Shown here: in pieces, positions 35,553 to 44,907 of the stretch
Layout of the letters: every line of letters starts with the position of its first letter
How positions within the stretch are numbered: position 1 is the stretch's first letter
NCBI GenBank assembly: GCA_016784025.1
Contig: JADHVL010000024.1
Coordinates: 1 to 59,113, forward strand
Source: Fidelibacterota bacterium
Lineage (GTDB): Bacteria > Fidelibacterota > UBA8477 > JABMPR01
Length of the DNA: 59,113 nt
Direction: 5' to 3'
Notes under the pieces: generated by a model
What the model saw: the letters and a program-made list of their open reading frames with translations, nothing else
Databases searched by the model: none
What the model was told of the DNA's origin: nothing
Position numbers and translations under genes: made by a program

Positions 35553-36002
35553 TTGAATACTAAAGACATAGAACAACTCATCGAATTACTGGAAAAGTCT
35601 ACCATATCAGAGATTGAAGTTGGCAAATGGGGCAGAATGATCCGCGTTTCCCGGCAAGGTGGGAATGTTGTGGTCCAGAATTCTGCTGGTGTACCTGCTC
35701 CCACACAAACACCTGCTCCAGCACAGGCTTCCACCGAGACCGAAGATGATGAGAGCTCACTCCAGGGCCTGGCAATTAAGTCCCCCATGGTAGGTACTTT
35801 TTATCGCTCTCCTTCTCCTGATGTTGATGCCTTTGTTAAAGTTGGCGATCATGTCAAAAAAGGTGATACGCTTTGTATCATTGAAGCCATGAAAATTATG
35901 AATGAGGTCGAGGCGGAAGTATCTGGAGTCATTCTTGATGTCCAGATTGAAAATGCCCAGCCTGTTGAGTATGGCCAGACCCTTTTCCTCATAGAACCTT
36001 GA
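35553..36002 (+). CDS. accB: Acetyl-CoA carboxylase biotin carboxyl carrier protein
   Basis: The 149-residue protein has an N-terminal helical/strand region and a Pro/Ala-rich linker ([14 protein letters not shown]). The biotinyl domain carries the biotin lysine K114 in EAMKIMNE. It carries the carboxyl group between AccC and the carboxyltransferase in fatty-acid synthesis. The start codon is TTG at 35553 with AGGAG upstream. accC follows 9 nt after the stop. Confidence 0.96.
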   Translation: MNTKDIEQLIELLEKSTISEIEVGKWGRMIRVSRQGGNVVVQNSAGVPAPTQTPAPAQASTETEDDESSLQGLAIKSPMVGTFYRSPSPDVDAFVKVGDHVKKGDTLCIIEAMKIMNEVEAEVSGVILDVQIENAQPVEYGQTLFLIEP

Positions 36003-36011
36003 TAAAAAACT

Positions 36012-37370
36012 ATGTATAAAAAAATACTCATCGCTAACCGTGGTGAAATCGCTCTGCGCGTGGTTCGTGCCTGTCGTGAAATGGGTATCAAAAGCGTGGC
36101 GGTTTACTCAGAAGCTGATGAACTCTCACTCCATACAAAATTTGCTGATGAGGCAGTTTGTATTGGCCCAGGACCATCCAATCTTAGCTATTTGAATACC
36201 CAGGCAATTCTCACCGCAGCCGAAGTCACCAATGCTGACGCGATTCATCCTGGATATGGATTCCTGGCTGAAAGTGCTGATTTTGCCCGGATGTGCAAAA
36301 AACACAATATTGATTTTATTGGTCCTGATGGTGATATGATCGATGCCATGGGTGATAAGGCTTCTGCGAAAGAAACCATGAAAGCTGCTGGCGTTCCTGT
36401 GATTCCCGGTAGCCAAGGCATATTGAGCTCTGCAGGTGAGGCCAGGGATATGGCTGATGAAATGGGATATCCTGTCATCCTCAAGGCCACAGCTGGTGGT
36501 GGTGGTCGTGGAATGCGAGTTGTCTACCGATCTGAAGATGTTGCTAAATTTTATGGAATGGCTCAGGCAGAATCCGGCACCGCCTTTGGCAATGATGGGT
36601 TGTATCTGGAAAAGTACATTGAAAATCCACGACACATCGAAGTCCAACTCCTGGGTGATTCACATGGCAATGTCTATTCCCTGGGAGAACGTGAATGCTC
36701 TATCCAGAGGCGGCATCAAAAATTATTGGAAGAATCTCCTTCCCCAGTTGTCTCTGAAGCATTAAGGCAGGAAATGGGTGAAGCTGCTGTAGCAGGCGCA
36801 AAACGCGTAAACTATGTTGGTGCTGGAACCATTGAATTTTTGCTGGATAAACACGGTAAATTTTATTTCATGGAAATGAACACCCGCATTCAGGTTGAAC
36901 ATACCGTCTCAGAAGAAGTGACCGGGATTGACATCGTCAAGGAGCAAATTGCCTGTCATGCTGGTGGTAAGTTACCAGACTTCCTGAAAACCATGAAATT
37001 GAGAGGACATTCCATTGAGTGTCGTATCAATGCTGAAGATCCAGCCATGAACTTCAGGCCGTCTCCCTTATTAATAAAAAGTGTTCACTTCCCAGGTGGT
37101 CGTGGAATTAGAATAGATAGTCATATTTACAGTGGGTACCAAATCCCACCCCACTATGACTCCATGTTAGCCAAATTGGTGGCAACGGGTCGCGATCGGG
37201 AAGAAGCCATCGCACGTATGCTGGGTGCCTTAAGAGAATTCATCATAGAAGGTCCCAAAACGACGATTCCTTTCCACATTCAATTACTGGAAAATGAGCA
37301 GATTCGAGAGGGTAATTTTGACACACACTTTCTGGAGTCTTTTAAATTTGATCCCAGTCGAGAGCAATGA
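36012..37370 (+). CDS. accC: Acetyl-CoA carboxylase biotin carboxylase subunit
   Basis: The 452-residue protein has the complete biotin carboxylase fold. It shows [19 protein letters not shown] at the start, the glycine-rich ATP loop [14 protein letters not shown], and [26 protein letters not shown] at the active site. Length is normal for AccC. It carboxylates the biotin of AccB using ATP and bicarbonate. A terminator-like hairpin follows at 37403-37436. Confidence 0.97.
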   Translation: MYKKILIANRGEIALRVVRACREMGIKSVAVYSEADELSLHTKFADEAVCIGPGPSNLSYLNTQAILTAAEVTNADAIHPGYGFLAESADFARMCKKHNIDFIGPDGDMIDAMGDKASAKETMKAAGVPVIPGSQGILSSAGEARDMADEMGYPVILKATAGGGGRGMRVVYRSEDVAKFYGMAQAESGTAFGNDGLYLEKYIENPRHIEVQLLGDSHGNVYSLGERECSIQRRHQKLLEESPSPVVSEALRQEMGEAAVAGAKRVNYVGAGTIEFLLDKHGKFYFMEMNTRIQVEHTVSEEVTGIDIVKEQIACHAGGKLPDFLKTMKLRGHSIECRINAEDPAMNFRPSPLLIKSVHFPGGRGIRIDSHIYSGYQIPPHYDSMLAKLVATGRDREEAIARMLGALREFIIEGPKTTIPFHIQLLENEQIREGNFDTHFLESFKFDPSREQ

Positions 37371-37402
37371 CTTTGAAATTAGCATCTACCTGAAAATTCT
37401 TG

Positions 37403-37436
37403 TCCCGTTTTGAATCATAGATTCGGCGGGATTTTT
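37403..37436 (+). terminator. Rho-independent terminator after accC
   Basis: TCCCG pairs with CGGGA, and inside it TGAATC pairs with GATTCG (one wobble) around ATA. ATTTTTG follows. It separates the efp-accBC unit from gcvH. Confidence 0.78.
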
Positions 37437-37503
37437 GCTGTTAGGGTGTTATTCGTAATTTTTGAAACTTTTATAGAATTGATATGATCGAGGAGAGAGA
37501 AAT

Positions 37504-37881
37504 ATGAACGTACCAGCAGAGCTCAAATACACCAGCGACCATGAATGGATTCGTGTTGAAGGTGATTCCGCCATAATTGGTATTACCGACTATGCCCAGG
37601 GCGAACTTGGTGATGTTGTTTTTGTTGAGCTGCCAGGTGTTGATGAAGCATTTGAAAAGGGCGATGTTGCTGCCACCATCGAAGCTGTAAAAACAGTTGC
37701 TGATGTGTTTCTACCTCTGGGTGGGAGTATTGAGGCCGTGAATGAGCAACTTGATGACGCTTCGGAATTAATTAATCAGGACGCCTACGGAGAAGGGTGG
37801 ATTCTCAAAATTAAAATGAGTGATACCTCTGAATTAGATAGTTGTATGACTGCCGAGGAATATATCGCCAGCATTTCCTGA
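37504..37881 (+). CDS. gcvH: Glycine cleavage system H protein
   Basis: The 125-residue protein is a standard H protein with HEWIRVEGDSAIIGITDYAQGELGDVVFVELP. The lipoyl lysine is K63 in EAVKTVAD. It shuttles the aminomethyl group between the P and T proteins. GGAGAGAG precedes the ATG. gcvPA begins 10 nt downstream. Confidence 0.97.
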   Translation: MNVPAELKYTSDHEWIRVEGDSAIIGITDYAQGELGDVVFVELPGVDEAFEKGDVAATIEAVKTVADVFLPLGGSIEAVNEQLDDASELINQDAYGEGWILKIKMSDTSELDSCMTAEEYIASIS

Positions 37882-37891
37882 TAGGACGAAT

Positions 37892-39235
37892 ATGCACCAT
37901 TACATACCCAACACTGAAGAAGAACAGCTAAAGATGCTCAATGAGGTGGGAATCACCTCTTTTGAAGAGCTCTTGGATAGTATCCCCAAAGCCCTGCGTT
38001 TTGAGGGTGATCTTCCCCTACCTCCTGCAAAATCAGAGATTGATCATAAGAAGGACGTGCTGCAGATTCTCTCCAGGGATGCCAGTACAGCTTCCCATGT
38101 CTCGTTTTTGGGTGGTGGGAGTTATGATCACTTTATTCCTCATGTTGTAGATGTTTTAATCAGCCGTTCTGAATTCTATACAGCCTATACACCATACCAG
38201 GCAGAAGTTTCTCAGGGTACTCTTCAGGCTATGTATGAATATCAATCCATGATCTGTGAACTCACAGGTATGGATCTGGCTAATTCCTCCATGTATGATG
38301 GCGCCAGTGCAATGGCAGAGGCATGTCTCCTGGCGGCCCGGCATACCCGTCGTAAAAAAATATTAATCTCAAAAAGTGTAAATCCTGTTTACATCGATGT
38401 GGCCATCACATATGCCCATTATCAGGGGTTGGAATTTGAGTTTGTCGATGTTGCTGAAGGCGTCACCTCCCTTCAAGCCCTGGCTGATCAACTGAATGCT
38501 GATATTGCAGGTGTTGTGATCCAGAATCCCAATTTCTATGGTGGTCTTGAAGATCTTGCCGCCATCAAGGAAAGTATCGAAGACAAAAAGATTCAGCTTA
38601 TTGCAGTTGTTAATCCCATCAGTCTGAATCTTTTGGAAGCCCCTGGGAATCTGGGTGCGGATATTGCAGTAGGAGAGGGCCAGTCTCTTGGGAATCATCT
38701 TAGTTTTGGTGGCCCATATCTTGGCTTTATGGCCGTTAAAAAGCCCCTCATTCGTAAGGTTCCAGGTCGCATCGCCGGTGAAGGCATTGATGTCCATGGC
38801 AACCGAGCATTTGTTATGGTGCTCCGTACCAGAGAACAGGATATCCGCCGCGAAAAAGCCACTTCAAATATTTGTACAAATCAGGGACTGAACGCTTTGG
38901 CAGCTTGTATATATATGTCTACTCTGGGCAAAAATGGTATGAAGAGAGTTGCTGAGCTAAGCACGCAGAAAGCCCACTACCTGGCTGAAGCCATCAATGA
39001 TCTCAATGGGTTTTCCCTCAGGACCAAACATTTTTTTAATGAATTTGTCATTGAAGTCCCTGGTACAGCTAAAGCCCTGGTTTCAGAGGCCACTAAAGTT
39101 GGATTTTTCCCGGGAATTGCTTTAAGCCAATTTGAAAAGAATTCAGAAAATCAATTGCTCATTGCTGTAACCGAAAAACGCAGCAAGTCTGAGATGGATA
39201 GTCTGGTTTCATTCTTGAAAGGATATTCAGTTTGA
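37892..39235 (+). CDS. gcvPA: Glycine dehydrogenase (decarboxylating) subunit 1
   Basis: The 447-residue protein matches the alpha subunit of the two-subunit P protein: MHHYIPNTEEEQLKML, YTAYTPYQAEVSQGTLQAMYEYQSMICELTGMDLANSSMYDGASA and FGGPYLGFMAVKK. The PLP lysine is in the other subunit (gcvPB). No gcvPB or gcvT is found in the window. Instead the stop overlaps the TTG start of a GGGP synthase gene. Activity therefore requires a gcvPB elsewhere in the genome. Confidence 0.95.
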   Translation: MHHYIPNTEEEQLKMLNEVGITSFEELLDSIPKALRFEGDLPLPPAKSEIDHKKDVLQILSRDASTASHVSFLGGGSYDHFIPHVVDVLISRSEFYTAYTPYQAEVSQGTLQAMYEYQSMICELTGMDLANSSMYDGASAMAEACLLAARHTRRKKILISKSVNPVYIDVAITYAHYQGLEFEFVDVAEGVTSLQALADQLNADIAGVVIQNPNFYGGLEDLAAIKESIEDKKIQLIAVVNPISLNLLEAPGNLGADIAVGEGQSLGNHLSFGGPYLGFMAVKKPLIRKVPGRIAGEGIDVHGNRAFVMVLRTREQDIRREKATSNICTNQGLNALAACIYMSTLGKNGMKRVAELSTQKAHYLAEAINDLNGFSLRTKHFFNEFVIEVPGTAKALVSEATKVGFFPGIALSQFEKNSENQLLIAVTEKRSKSEMDSLVSFLKGYSV

Positions 39236-39975
39236 GCGTCTATGAACAAATGCTGGCAACCAGGTCCTCAAAAGGTGCTGGTTACCTGGTTCTGGTAGAT
39301 CCTGATCGCTGGGATTTGGATGAAGTCGAAGTTTTCATAAAGAAGATTAACGATTCTGGTGCCGATGGAATCATGGTGGGCAGTTCGCTTATTCTTGGCG
39401 AGGGTGCCCAACGCAAAATGAAAAGAATTCAGGCGACTGCTACATTACCTCTCATTCTCTTTCCTGGAAATGTGAACCAATTGACCCCCTATGTTGATGC
39501 AGTATTTTATCTTTCGGTTATCAGTGGTCGCAACCCTCAGTTTCTTATTGGAGATCAGGTTCAAGCTGCTCCAGTGGTGAGAGAGCTGGGCATTGAGCCC
39601 ATGGCCACAGCCTATATGTTGATTGAGAGTGGACGAGTCACCACCGCTGAGTTTGTCAGTGGCTCTATGCCCATCCCCAGAGATAAAGATGAGATCGCCG
39701 TCGCCCATGCGCTGGCAGCGGACTATCTGGGTTTCAAGTTCATCTATCTGGAAGCAGGAAGTGGTGCCCAATATTCAGTGACACCCCAGATGGTAAAGGC
39801 CGTCACCAGTTACACCGATGTTCCTGTTATTGTGGGTGGGGGCATCCACACTCCAGAAGTGGCCAAAGCACTTGTGCAAGCAGGCGCTTCATTTGTAGTG
39901 ACAGGCAATGTTCTGGAAGATCCTGAAAATTCCCATCTCATGGAAGCATTCGCCAAAGCCATACATAACAGTTAA
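39232..39975 (+). CDS. Geranylgeranylglyceryl phosphate synthase family protein
   Basis: The 247-residue protein is a TIM barrel of the GGGPS/PcrB family: YLVLVDPDRW, DGIMVGSSLILG, LILFPGNVNQ, YLSVISGRNPQFLIG, TAYMLIESG, FIYLEAGSGA and VIVGGGIHTPE. It matches the longer group II enzymes of archaea and FCB bacteria. These join a prenyl diphosphate to sn-glycerol 1-phosphate, the first step of archaeal-type ether lipids. The start is TTG, overlapping the gcvPA stop as TTGA. Prenyl chain length cannot be read here, and a heptaprenyl (PcrB-like) activity is possible. Confidence 0.9.
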   Translation: MSVYEQMLATRSSKGAGYLVLVDPDRWDLDEVEVFIKKINDSGADGIMVGSSLILGEGAQRKMKRIQATATLPLILFPGNVNQLTPYVDAVFYLSVISGRNPQFLIGDQVQAAPVVRELGIEPMATAYMLIESGRVTTAEFVSGSMPIPRDKDEIAVAHALAADYLGFKFIYLEAGSGAQYSVTPQMVKAVTSYTDVPVIVGGGIHTPEVAKALVQAGASFVVTGNVLEDPENSHLMEAFAKAIHNS

Positions 39976-40048
39976 TCCTTCAAATATCTCTCCATACTCT
40001 GGGGATACTCAAGATTCTCATTTCACTGCAATCTGCGGAATATTTTTT

Positions 40049-40125
40049 GTCTTCCCGAGCGGAGTCGAGGGATATGGATTTCTTGAAATACAGGCTAATA
40101 ACCCCTCGACTCCGCTCGGGGTGAC
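40049..40125. repeat. REP-like palindrome with 18-bp perfect arms
   Basis: CCCGAGCGGAGTCGAGGG (40054-40071) and its exact reverse complement (40103-40120) flank a 31-nt spacer. Outer bases extend the match towards GTC...GAC. It is the cleanest copy of the repeat family also seen at 10994-11126. It lies between the GGGP synthase gene and xerD and could also act as a transcription hairpin. Confidence 0.9.
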
Positions 40126-40164
40126 GAGGTGAGGTTTTAGATATTACTTGTGCTATATTCTCAC

Positions 40165-41073
40165 ATGGCCCGCTCTGAACAATTCCTTCAGGATTTCTTA
40201 AACTATCTACGGATTGAACGCAATCTGGCAAAAAACACTCAGGCAGCCTATCTTGATGATCTCGCAGATTTCTGGGAGTTTTTAACTTCACAAAAAATTA
40301 GTTCTCCTGGAAAAGTGGATCATCAAATACTCACTGACTATGCTCGGGTATTAAAGAAACGCAAAATGGCCGAGACCAGTGTAGCCCGCCATTTCTCATC
40401 CCTCAGGGCCTATTACAAGTTTTTAGTTATGGAAGGACACCTCTCTGAAGATCCCACTCAATTCCTGGATTCTCCAAAACTTCCTGCCAGTCTCCCCAAA
40501 ATTCTCAATTTTGAAGATATTGAACTTCTGTTGGATACCATTGACACTGAGACAGCCCTGGGATTGCGTGACAGGGCCATGTTTGAGCTCATGTATGCAG
40601 CAGGCATGCGGGTCTCTGAAGTATGTGACATGACCATGGAACAGATCCTCATCGATGATGACCTGATCCTGATCAGGGGCAAGGGAAATAAGGAAAGAAT
40701 CGTTCCCCTGGGTGGTGAGGCCAAGAAATGGTTGATTGAGTATATAGAGCACGGTCGACCGTCTCTGGAAAAGGGATACTTCAACGAGGGTATTCTTTTC
40801 CTGAACAATAAGGGCAAGCAACTACAACGCAAGGGTATCTGGTTTATTCTTAAAAAACTGGCTGAAAAGGCAGATCTTCATAAACCAGTGAGTCCACACA
40901 CCTTCCGGCATTCCTTTGCCACGCATTTGCTTGAGGGGGGAGCCGATCTCCGAATTGTACAGGAAATGCTGGGTCATGTTGACATTTCAACCACACAGAT
41001 ATATACCCATCTGGATAGCACCTATCTCAAAGAGGTTCATAGCAGTTTTCACCCAAGAGCCCGTCGAAAATAG
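40165..41073 (+). CDS. xerD: Tyrosine recombinase, XerD/XerC type
   Basis: The 302-residue protein has the normal Xer length. The N-terminal SAM-like domain (LQDFLNYLRIERNLAKNTQAAYLDDL) precedes the catalytic domain. Catalytic residues visible are R149 (AAGMRVSE), H245 and R248 (HTFRHSFATH), H271 (LGHVD) and Y280 (IYTHLD). It resolves chromosome dimers at dif with its partner. It is not associated with integrase neighbours or an att site. The ATG at 40165 was chosen; GTG at 40150 is also in frame. XerC versus XerD is not certain from the sequence alone. Confidence 0.92.
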   Translation: MARSEQFLQDFLNYLRIERNLAKNTQAAYLDDLADFWEFLTSQKISSPGKVDHQILTDYARVLKKRKMAETSVARHFSSLRAYYKFLVMEGHLSEDPTQFLDSPKLPASLPKILNFEDIELLLDTIDTETALGLRDRAMFELMYAAGMRVSEVCDMTMEQILIDDDLILIRGKGNKERIVPLGGEAKKWLIEYIEHGRPSLEKGYFNEGILFLNNKGKQLQRKGIWFILKKLAEKADLHKPVSPHTFRHSFATHLLEGGADLRIVQEMLGHVDISTTQIYTHLDSTYLKEVHSSFHPRARRK

Positions 41074-41153
41074 TTTTAAACCCACACCCCCTCTCCATAG
41101 CTGATCTACGCTAATCCATTGGTAGCTGGCAATTTCTCGTTTATTTTGATTCT

Positions 41154-42386
41154 ATGATCTTAAAAAATACTTTCTACACGGATTGGGATTGTGAATCTAT
41201 GGGGGAACGTCACCTTCCTGAAAATGAATATCGCAATGCCTTTGAAATAGATCGAGACAGGATCATTCATTCCACGGCCTTTCGCCGTCTCCAGGGAAAA
41301 ACCCAGGTATATGTCACCGGACAATCTGATCAATACCGCACCCGCTTGACCCATTCCATCGAAGTAGCCCAGATTGGTCGATCCATTGTGAACTATCTCA
41401 ATCGGAGTTCAGACCTGCTCACAGCAGATTATGAAATTGATTCTGCCCTGGTAGAAGCCGCTTGTCTGGCCCATGATCTGGGAAATCCCCCCATCGGTCA
41501 CAAGGGAGAGTCCCGTTTAAACGAGCTCATGGATAACTGGGGTGGTTTTGAGGGCAATGCACAATCATTACGTATCCTGACTGATATTGTAAGAGGGGAT
41601 CGCCGATCCTACACCAATGCTGGCATGCAGGCTACCCGTGCCTGTCTGGATGGTATTTTGAAGTATAAAATCGTTGGTAAAGAGCATACACAAAATGGTG
41701 CAAAATTTCTATATCCAGATCAACAGGACATTTTATCCTGGGTTCATAATGACCAGCACTTAGACGAAATAGCTCAAAATGGAACCCAGATTCGACCTAT
41801 TGAATGTGCCATTATGGATCTTTCAGATGATATAGCCTACACCACTTCAGATTTATTCGATGGCGTCAAACAGAGTTTGCTAACACCTGAACAGGTAGAG
41901 CATTTCTGGAATGATCAATATCCTGACGCCAGCAAGAAAATTCGAGCAGATGTGGATCAGGTCCTGAGAAATCAGTTTCCCATGTCCCGCTTTATCGCTG
42001 GACTCATCGGTAGATGGATTTATTCTATTTCCATTGAGTCAGTAAAAGATCCATTTATTGCCATTCCCCGCTACAAATATGTGCTTGATATGGCAGAAGA
42101 ATCTCATTCTGAATTGATGGCCCTGAGAGCCTTGAACTATAATTTGATATACAATTCGGATTATGTGAAAATTCCAGAATCAAAGGGTGTGGAGATTCTT
42201 GAAGAACTATTTCTTTATTATCGAGATGTGGTTTTCGAGAAGCGCGGCGTTCTTGAACCTCTACCCTTACCAGCGGGAATTTCAGGTGATTTTGATGAGA
42301 ATCAGAAAATGCGCATGATTTGTGATTTTGTGGCAGGAATGACCGACAATCATGCCATACGGCTCCATTCCTATCTTAAAGCTTGA
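41154..42386 (+). CDS. dgt: dGTPase-like deoxynucleotide triphosphohydrolase (HD domain)
   Basis: The 410-residue protein matches the Dgt family: AFRRLQGKTQVYVTGQSDQYRTRLTHSIEVAQIGRSI, then the HD motif ACLAHDLGNPPIGHKGE and CAIMDLSDDIAYTTSDL. It would hydrolyse dGTP or other dNTPs to the nucleoside and triphosphate. The 3' end overlaps the coaE gene on the opposite strand by 11 nt. It lies near nucleoside salvage genes, which fits nucleotide pool control. Confidence 0.92.
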   Translation: MILKNTFYTDWDCESMGERHLPENEYRNAFEIDRDRIIHSTAFRRLQGKTQVYVTGQSDQYRTRLTHSIEVAQIGRSIVNYLNRSSDLLTADYEIDSALVEAACLAHDLGNPPIGHKGESRLNELMDNWGGFEGNAQSLRILTDIVRGDRRSYTNAGMQATRACLDGILKYKIVGKEHTQNGAKFLYPDQQDILSWVHNDQHLDEIAQNGTQIRPIECAIMDLSDDIAYTTSDLFDGVKQSLLTPEQVEHFWNDQYPDASKKIRADVDQVLRNQFPMSRFIAGLIGRWIYSISIESVKDPFIAIPRYKYVLDMAEESHSELMALRALNYNLIYNSDYVKIPESKGVEILEELFLYYRDVVFEKRGVLEPLPLPAGISGDFDENQKMRMICDFVAGMTDNHAIRLHSYLKA

Positions 42387-42969
42387 GCCCCTTGTAAAAA
42401 ATATCCACTTTAGCTAAAAGTTCAATCAAGGTACCATCATTGTCGATGACATAGTCAGCTCTACGGACTTTCTCATCGATGGGCATTTGAAGGGCATCGC
42501 GTCGTTCAAAATCTACACTGGAAATACTACTGCGTCGTTCCACTCGACCTTCTCTAAACATACGTTTTGCTACTACGACTAAAACTCCATCAGTAATACT
42601 ATCTGCATGGGCTTCAAATAGCAGTGGAGCATCCACCACAAATAGCGATTTCCCCTGAGATCGTGCTATCTCAATACGATCCAGAGTAATTCTTCGAACT
42701 TCAGGGTGAATCAAATGATTCAGGAAAAGTTGATCATCCCTGGTGCTAAAGGCTCTTTCGGCCAGAATATGCTTTTGGAGGATACCTGCTTCGTTGAGAA
42801 TATCCGTACCAAATCTTTGAGCCAGACTGGCTAAAATCTCAGGATCGTTTTGTAGGATTTCTTTTGCCAGAGGGTCGGAGTGGGATACTACGGCTCCATG
42901 ATGGGCAAGACGATCGCTGACCGTGCTCTTACCTGAACCGATATTTCCGGTAACCCCGAGGATAAACAT
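42376..42969 (-). CDS. coaE: Dephospho-CoA kinase
   Basis: The 197-residue protein has the P-loop GVTGNIGSGKST at residues 5-16. It has the CoaE signature SHSDPLAKEIL and DAPLLFEAHADSITDGVLVV. It phosphorylates dephospho-CoA in the last step of CoA synthesis. GAGGTAGAT precedes the ATG and lies in the end of adk; the adk stop is 2 nt upstream, so they are coupled. Confidence 0.95.
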   Translation of the reverse strand: MFILGVTGNIGSGKSTVSDRLAHHGAVVSHSDPLAKEILQNDPEILASLAQRFGTDILNEAGILQKHILAERAFSTRDDQLFLNHLIHPEVRRITLDRIEIARSQGKSLFVVDAPLLFEAHADSITDGVLVVVAKRMFREGRVERRSSISSVDFERRDALQMPIDEKVRRADYVIDNDGTLIELLAKVDIFYKGLKL

Positions 42970-42971
42970 AT

Positions 42972-43613
42972 CTACCTCAATACAGCAAGGATACGTCGAT
43001 AAATATCCTGCATATCTCCTGTACCATCAATATGTCTTACGACACCTTGAGGTTGATAGTGCTCTATAAGAGGTTTAGTCTGTTTTTTGTATACGTCAAG
43101 TCTATTGACCACAGTTTCCTCTGTATCATCAGAGCGATGAATCAGTGGGCTGCCATCATGATCACAGATTCCTTCCACAGCGGGAGGATTAAACACCATG
43201 TTGTAAATATGGCCACACTCCGAGCAAGATCTTCTGGCAGTAAGACGACGGACCAATTCAGAATCGGGAACTTCCAGGACCAGTACATGATCCAGAGCCA
43301 ATCCTCTATCAATTAAGAGTTGATCCAGACCTCGAGCCTGAGGACAGGTTCGAGGAAAACCATCCAGGATATAACCAGGTTTGAGCTCAGGTTTTTCGAA
43401 CTCTTCTGCCACCATACCCAGGATGACATCATCCGGTACCAGATTTCCGCCATCCATAAAGCTTTTGGCGGCTTGACCTAAGGGGGTATCCCGTCGGCGG
43501 TTTTCGCGTAATAAATCACCAGTAGAGAGCTGTAAGATTTGAAAATCTTTTACAATGAGTTTAGCCTGTGTTCCCTTACCCGCTCCTGGAGGTCCTAAAA
43601 TAATGATGCGCAT
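42972..43613 (-). CDS. adk: Adenylate kinase
   Basis: The 213-residue protein has the P-loop GPPGAGKGT and the segment LDGFPRTCPQARGLD. The long lid holds cysteines CSECGHIYNMVFNPPAVEGICDHD. The C-x2-C...C-x-D pattern suggests a zinc-binding lid, as in Gram-positive-type Adk. It interconverts AMP, ADP and ATP. It lies 73 nt after the nucleoside transporter gene and is coupled to coaE. Confidence 0.96.
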   Translation of the reverse strand: MRIIILGPPGAGKGTQAKLIVKDFQILQLSTGDLLRENRRRDTPLGQAAKSFMDGGNLVPDDVILGMVAEEFEKPELKPGYILDGFPRTCPQARGLDQLLIDRGLALDHVLVLEVPDSELVRRLTARRSCSECGHIYNMVFNPPAVEGICDHDGSPLIHRSDDTEETVVNRLDVYKKQTKPLIEHYQPQGVVRHIDGTGDMQDIYRRILAVLR

Positions 43614-43686
43614 GTTAGTGTTTTCTCCGTTTATATAAGCTCTAACAAATTTTGTGCCTGAAACGCTTCATCGGCAAAAGAATTGC

Positions 43687-44904
43687 CTAAATCATTATTC
43701 CTGCAACTGTAGCAGTCAACCAGGAAGCTAAGGCGCCACCAATCATTGCTTTAAAGGCAACCTTGGACAGATCACCACGTCGTTCAGGAGCCAGCGCGCC
43801 AATCCCACCGATCTGGATCCCGATTGAGGAAAAATTGGCAAACCCACAGAGGGCATAGGAACTTATGATCATAGATTTTTCATCTATCTGTCCCATGACA
43901 TCCTGCAAATGGCTATAGGCGATGAGCTCGGTGAGTACGATCTTTTCACCCATGAGTTGACCCACCAGGGTGACATCAGCCCAGGGGACTCCCATTAGAA
44001 ATGCAAGGGGAGAGAATATCCAGCCCAAGATTTGCTGAATACTAAGTCCTACCATACCAAGGGCGAAGTTTGCAGCTGCTACAAGTGCAACAATTGCAAT
44101 GAGCATGGCACCAACATTTGCAGCCAGGCGCATACCGTCAGAGGTACCATTAGCAATGGACTCCATGACATTGCCCTCTGGCTTTTCGATATCGACCATT
44201 TTATCTCCAGCCGTAGGGGATTCTTCAACCTCAGGATAGATGATCTTGGCCAGTACCAGAGCAGCAGGAGCACTCATCACCGAAGCAGCCATAAGATGGC
44301 CTGCAATATTGGGGATATCTGTGAGCCACTTGGCATAGATTGCCAGCACACCACCAGCCATGGTGGCAAAACCACCTGTCATGACAGCCATAAATTCACT
44401 TTTAGTCATGGTTTTTATAAATGGGCGAATCAAGAGTGGGGCTTCGGTTTGACCTACAAAAATATTACCAGAGGCAGATAGCGTTTCAGAACCGCTGGTT
44501 CCCATCGTTCTCTGCATCCCCTTGGCAATGTATTTCACAACCAATTGCATGATCCCAAAGTGATACAGGATGGCCATGAAAGCAGAGAAGAAAATAATGG
44601 TGGGGAGAATCTGGAAGGCAAAGAAGAATCCCAAACTGTTCTCCTGGCCAGGACTGATAGCCAGAGCCCCAAAGAGGAACTCTGCCCCTGCATCTGAAAA
44701 TGATAATAGCTTATTGATGGCTCTATCCAAAAACATGAAGACTGGTTTGCCAATTGGAGTTGCCAGAATGAAAATTGCAAAAGCAAGCTGGAGACCTAAA
44801 CCCCAGAAAACTACGCGATAATTAATGGCCTTGCGATTGTTTGACATGAGAAAGGCGATACCCAGAATGGCTGCAATGCCCAGAAATCCTATAAGTCTAT
44901 GCAT
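43687..44904 (-). CDS. nupC: Concentrative nucleoside transporter (CNT/NupC family)
   Basis: The 405-residue protein has about ten hydrophobic helices and CNT motifs: SGNIFVGQTEAPLLIRPF, TGGFATMAGGVLAIYA, ATSMSAPAAL-like AASVMSAPAALVLAK, EKIVLTELIAYSHL and SSYALCGFANFSSIGIQIGG. CNT carriers import nucleosides with sodium or protons. The ATG is 3 nt after the tdk stop. With tdk and cdd it gives uptake and salvage of pyrimidine deoxynucleosides. Symbol assigned by family, not by orthology test. Confidence 0.93.
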   Translation of the reverse strand: MHRLIGFLGIAAILGIAFLMSNNRKAINYRVVFWGLGLQLAFAIFILATPIGKPVFMFLDRAINKLLSFSDAGAEFLFGALAISPGQENSLGFFFAFQILPTIIFFSAFMAILYHFGIMQLVVKYIAKGMQRTMGTSGSETLSASGNIFVGQTEAPLLIRPFIKTMTKSEFMAVMTGGFATMAGGVLAIYAKWLTDIPNIAGHLMAASVMSAPAALVLAKIIYPEVEESPTAGDKMVDIEKPEGNVMESIANGTSDGMRLAANVGAMLIAIVALVAAANFALGMVGLSIQQILGWIFSPLAFLMGVPWADVTLVGQLMGEKIVLTELIAYSHLQDVMGQIDEKSMIISSYALCGFANFSSIGIQIGGIGALAPERRGDLSKVAFKAMIGGALASWLTATVAGIMI

Positions 44905-44907
44905 GGT

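Noticed and set aside
36126..36647. 173-aa open frame antisense to accC
   Set aside because: Shadow of a conserved gene; composition follows the complementary codons and nothing recognisable is encoded.
37437..37503. Possible glycine riboswitch before gcvH
   Set aside because: The leader after the accC terminator is only about 67 nt and shows none of the conserved aptamer helices.
40165..41073. Integrase of a mobile element
   Set aside because: Length and motifs fit XerC/XerD, and no att site, excision factor or phage-like neighbour is present.
44032..44481. 149-aa open frame antisense to the nucleoside transporter gene
   Set aside because: Low-complexity reverse reading of a membrane protein gene; no family resemblance.
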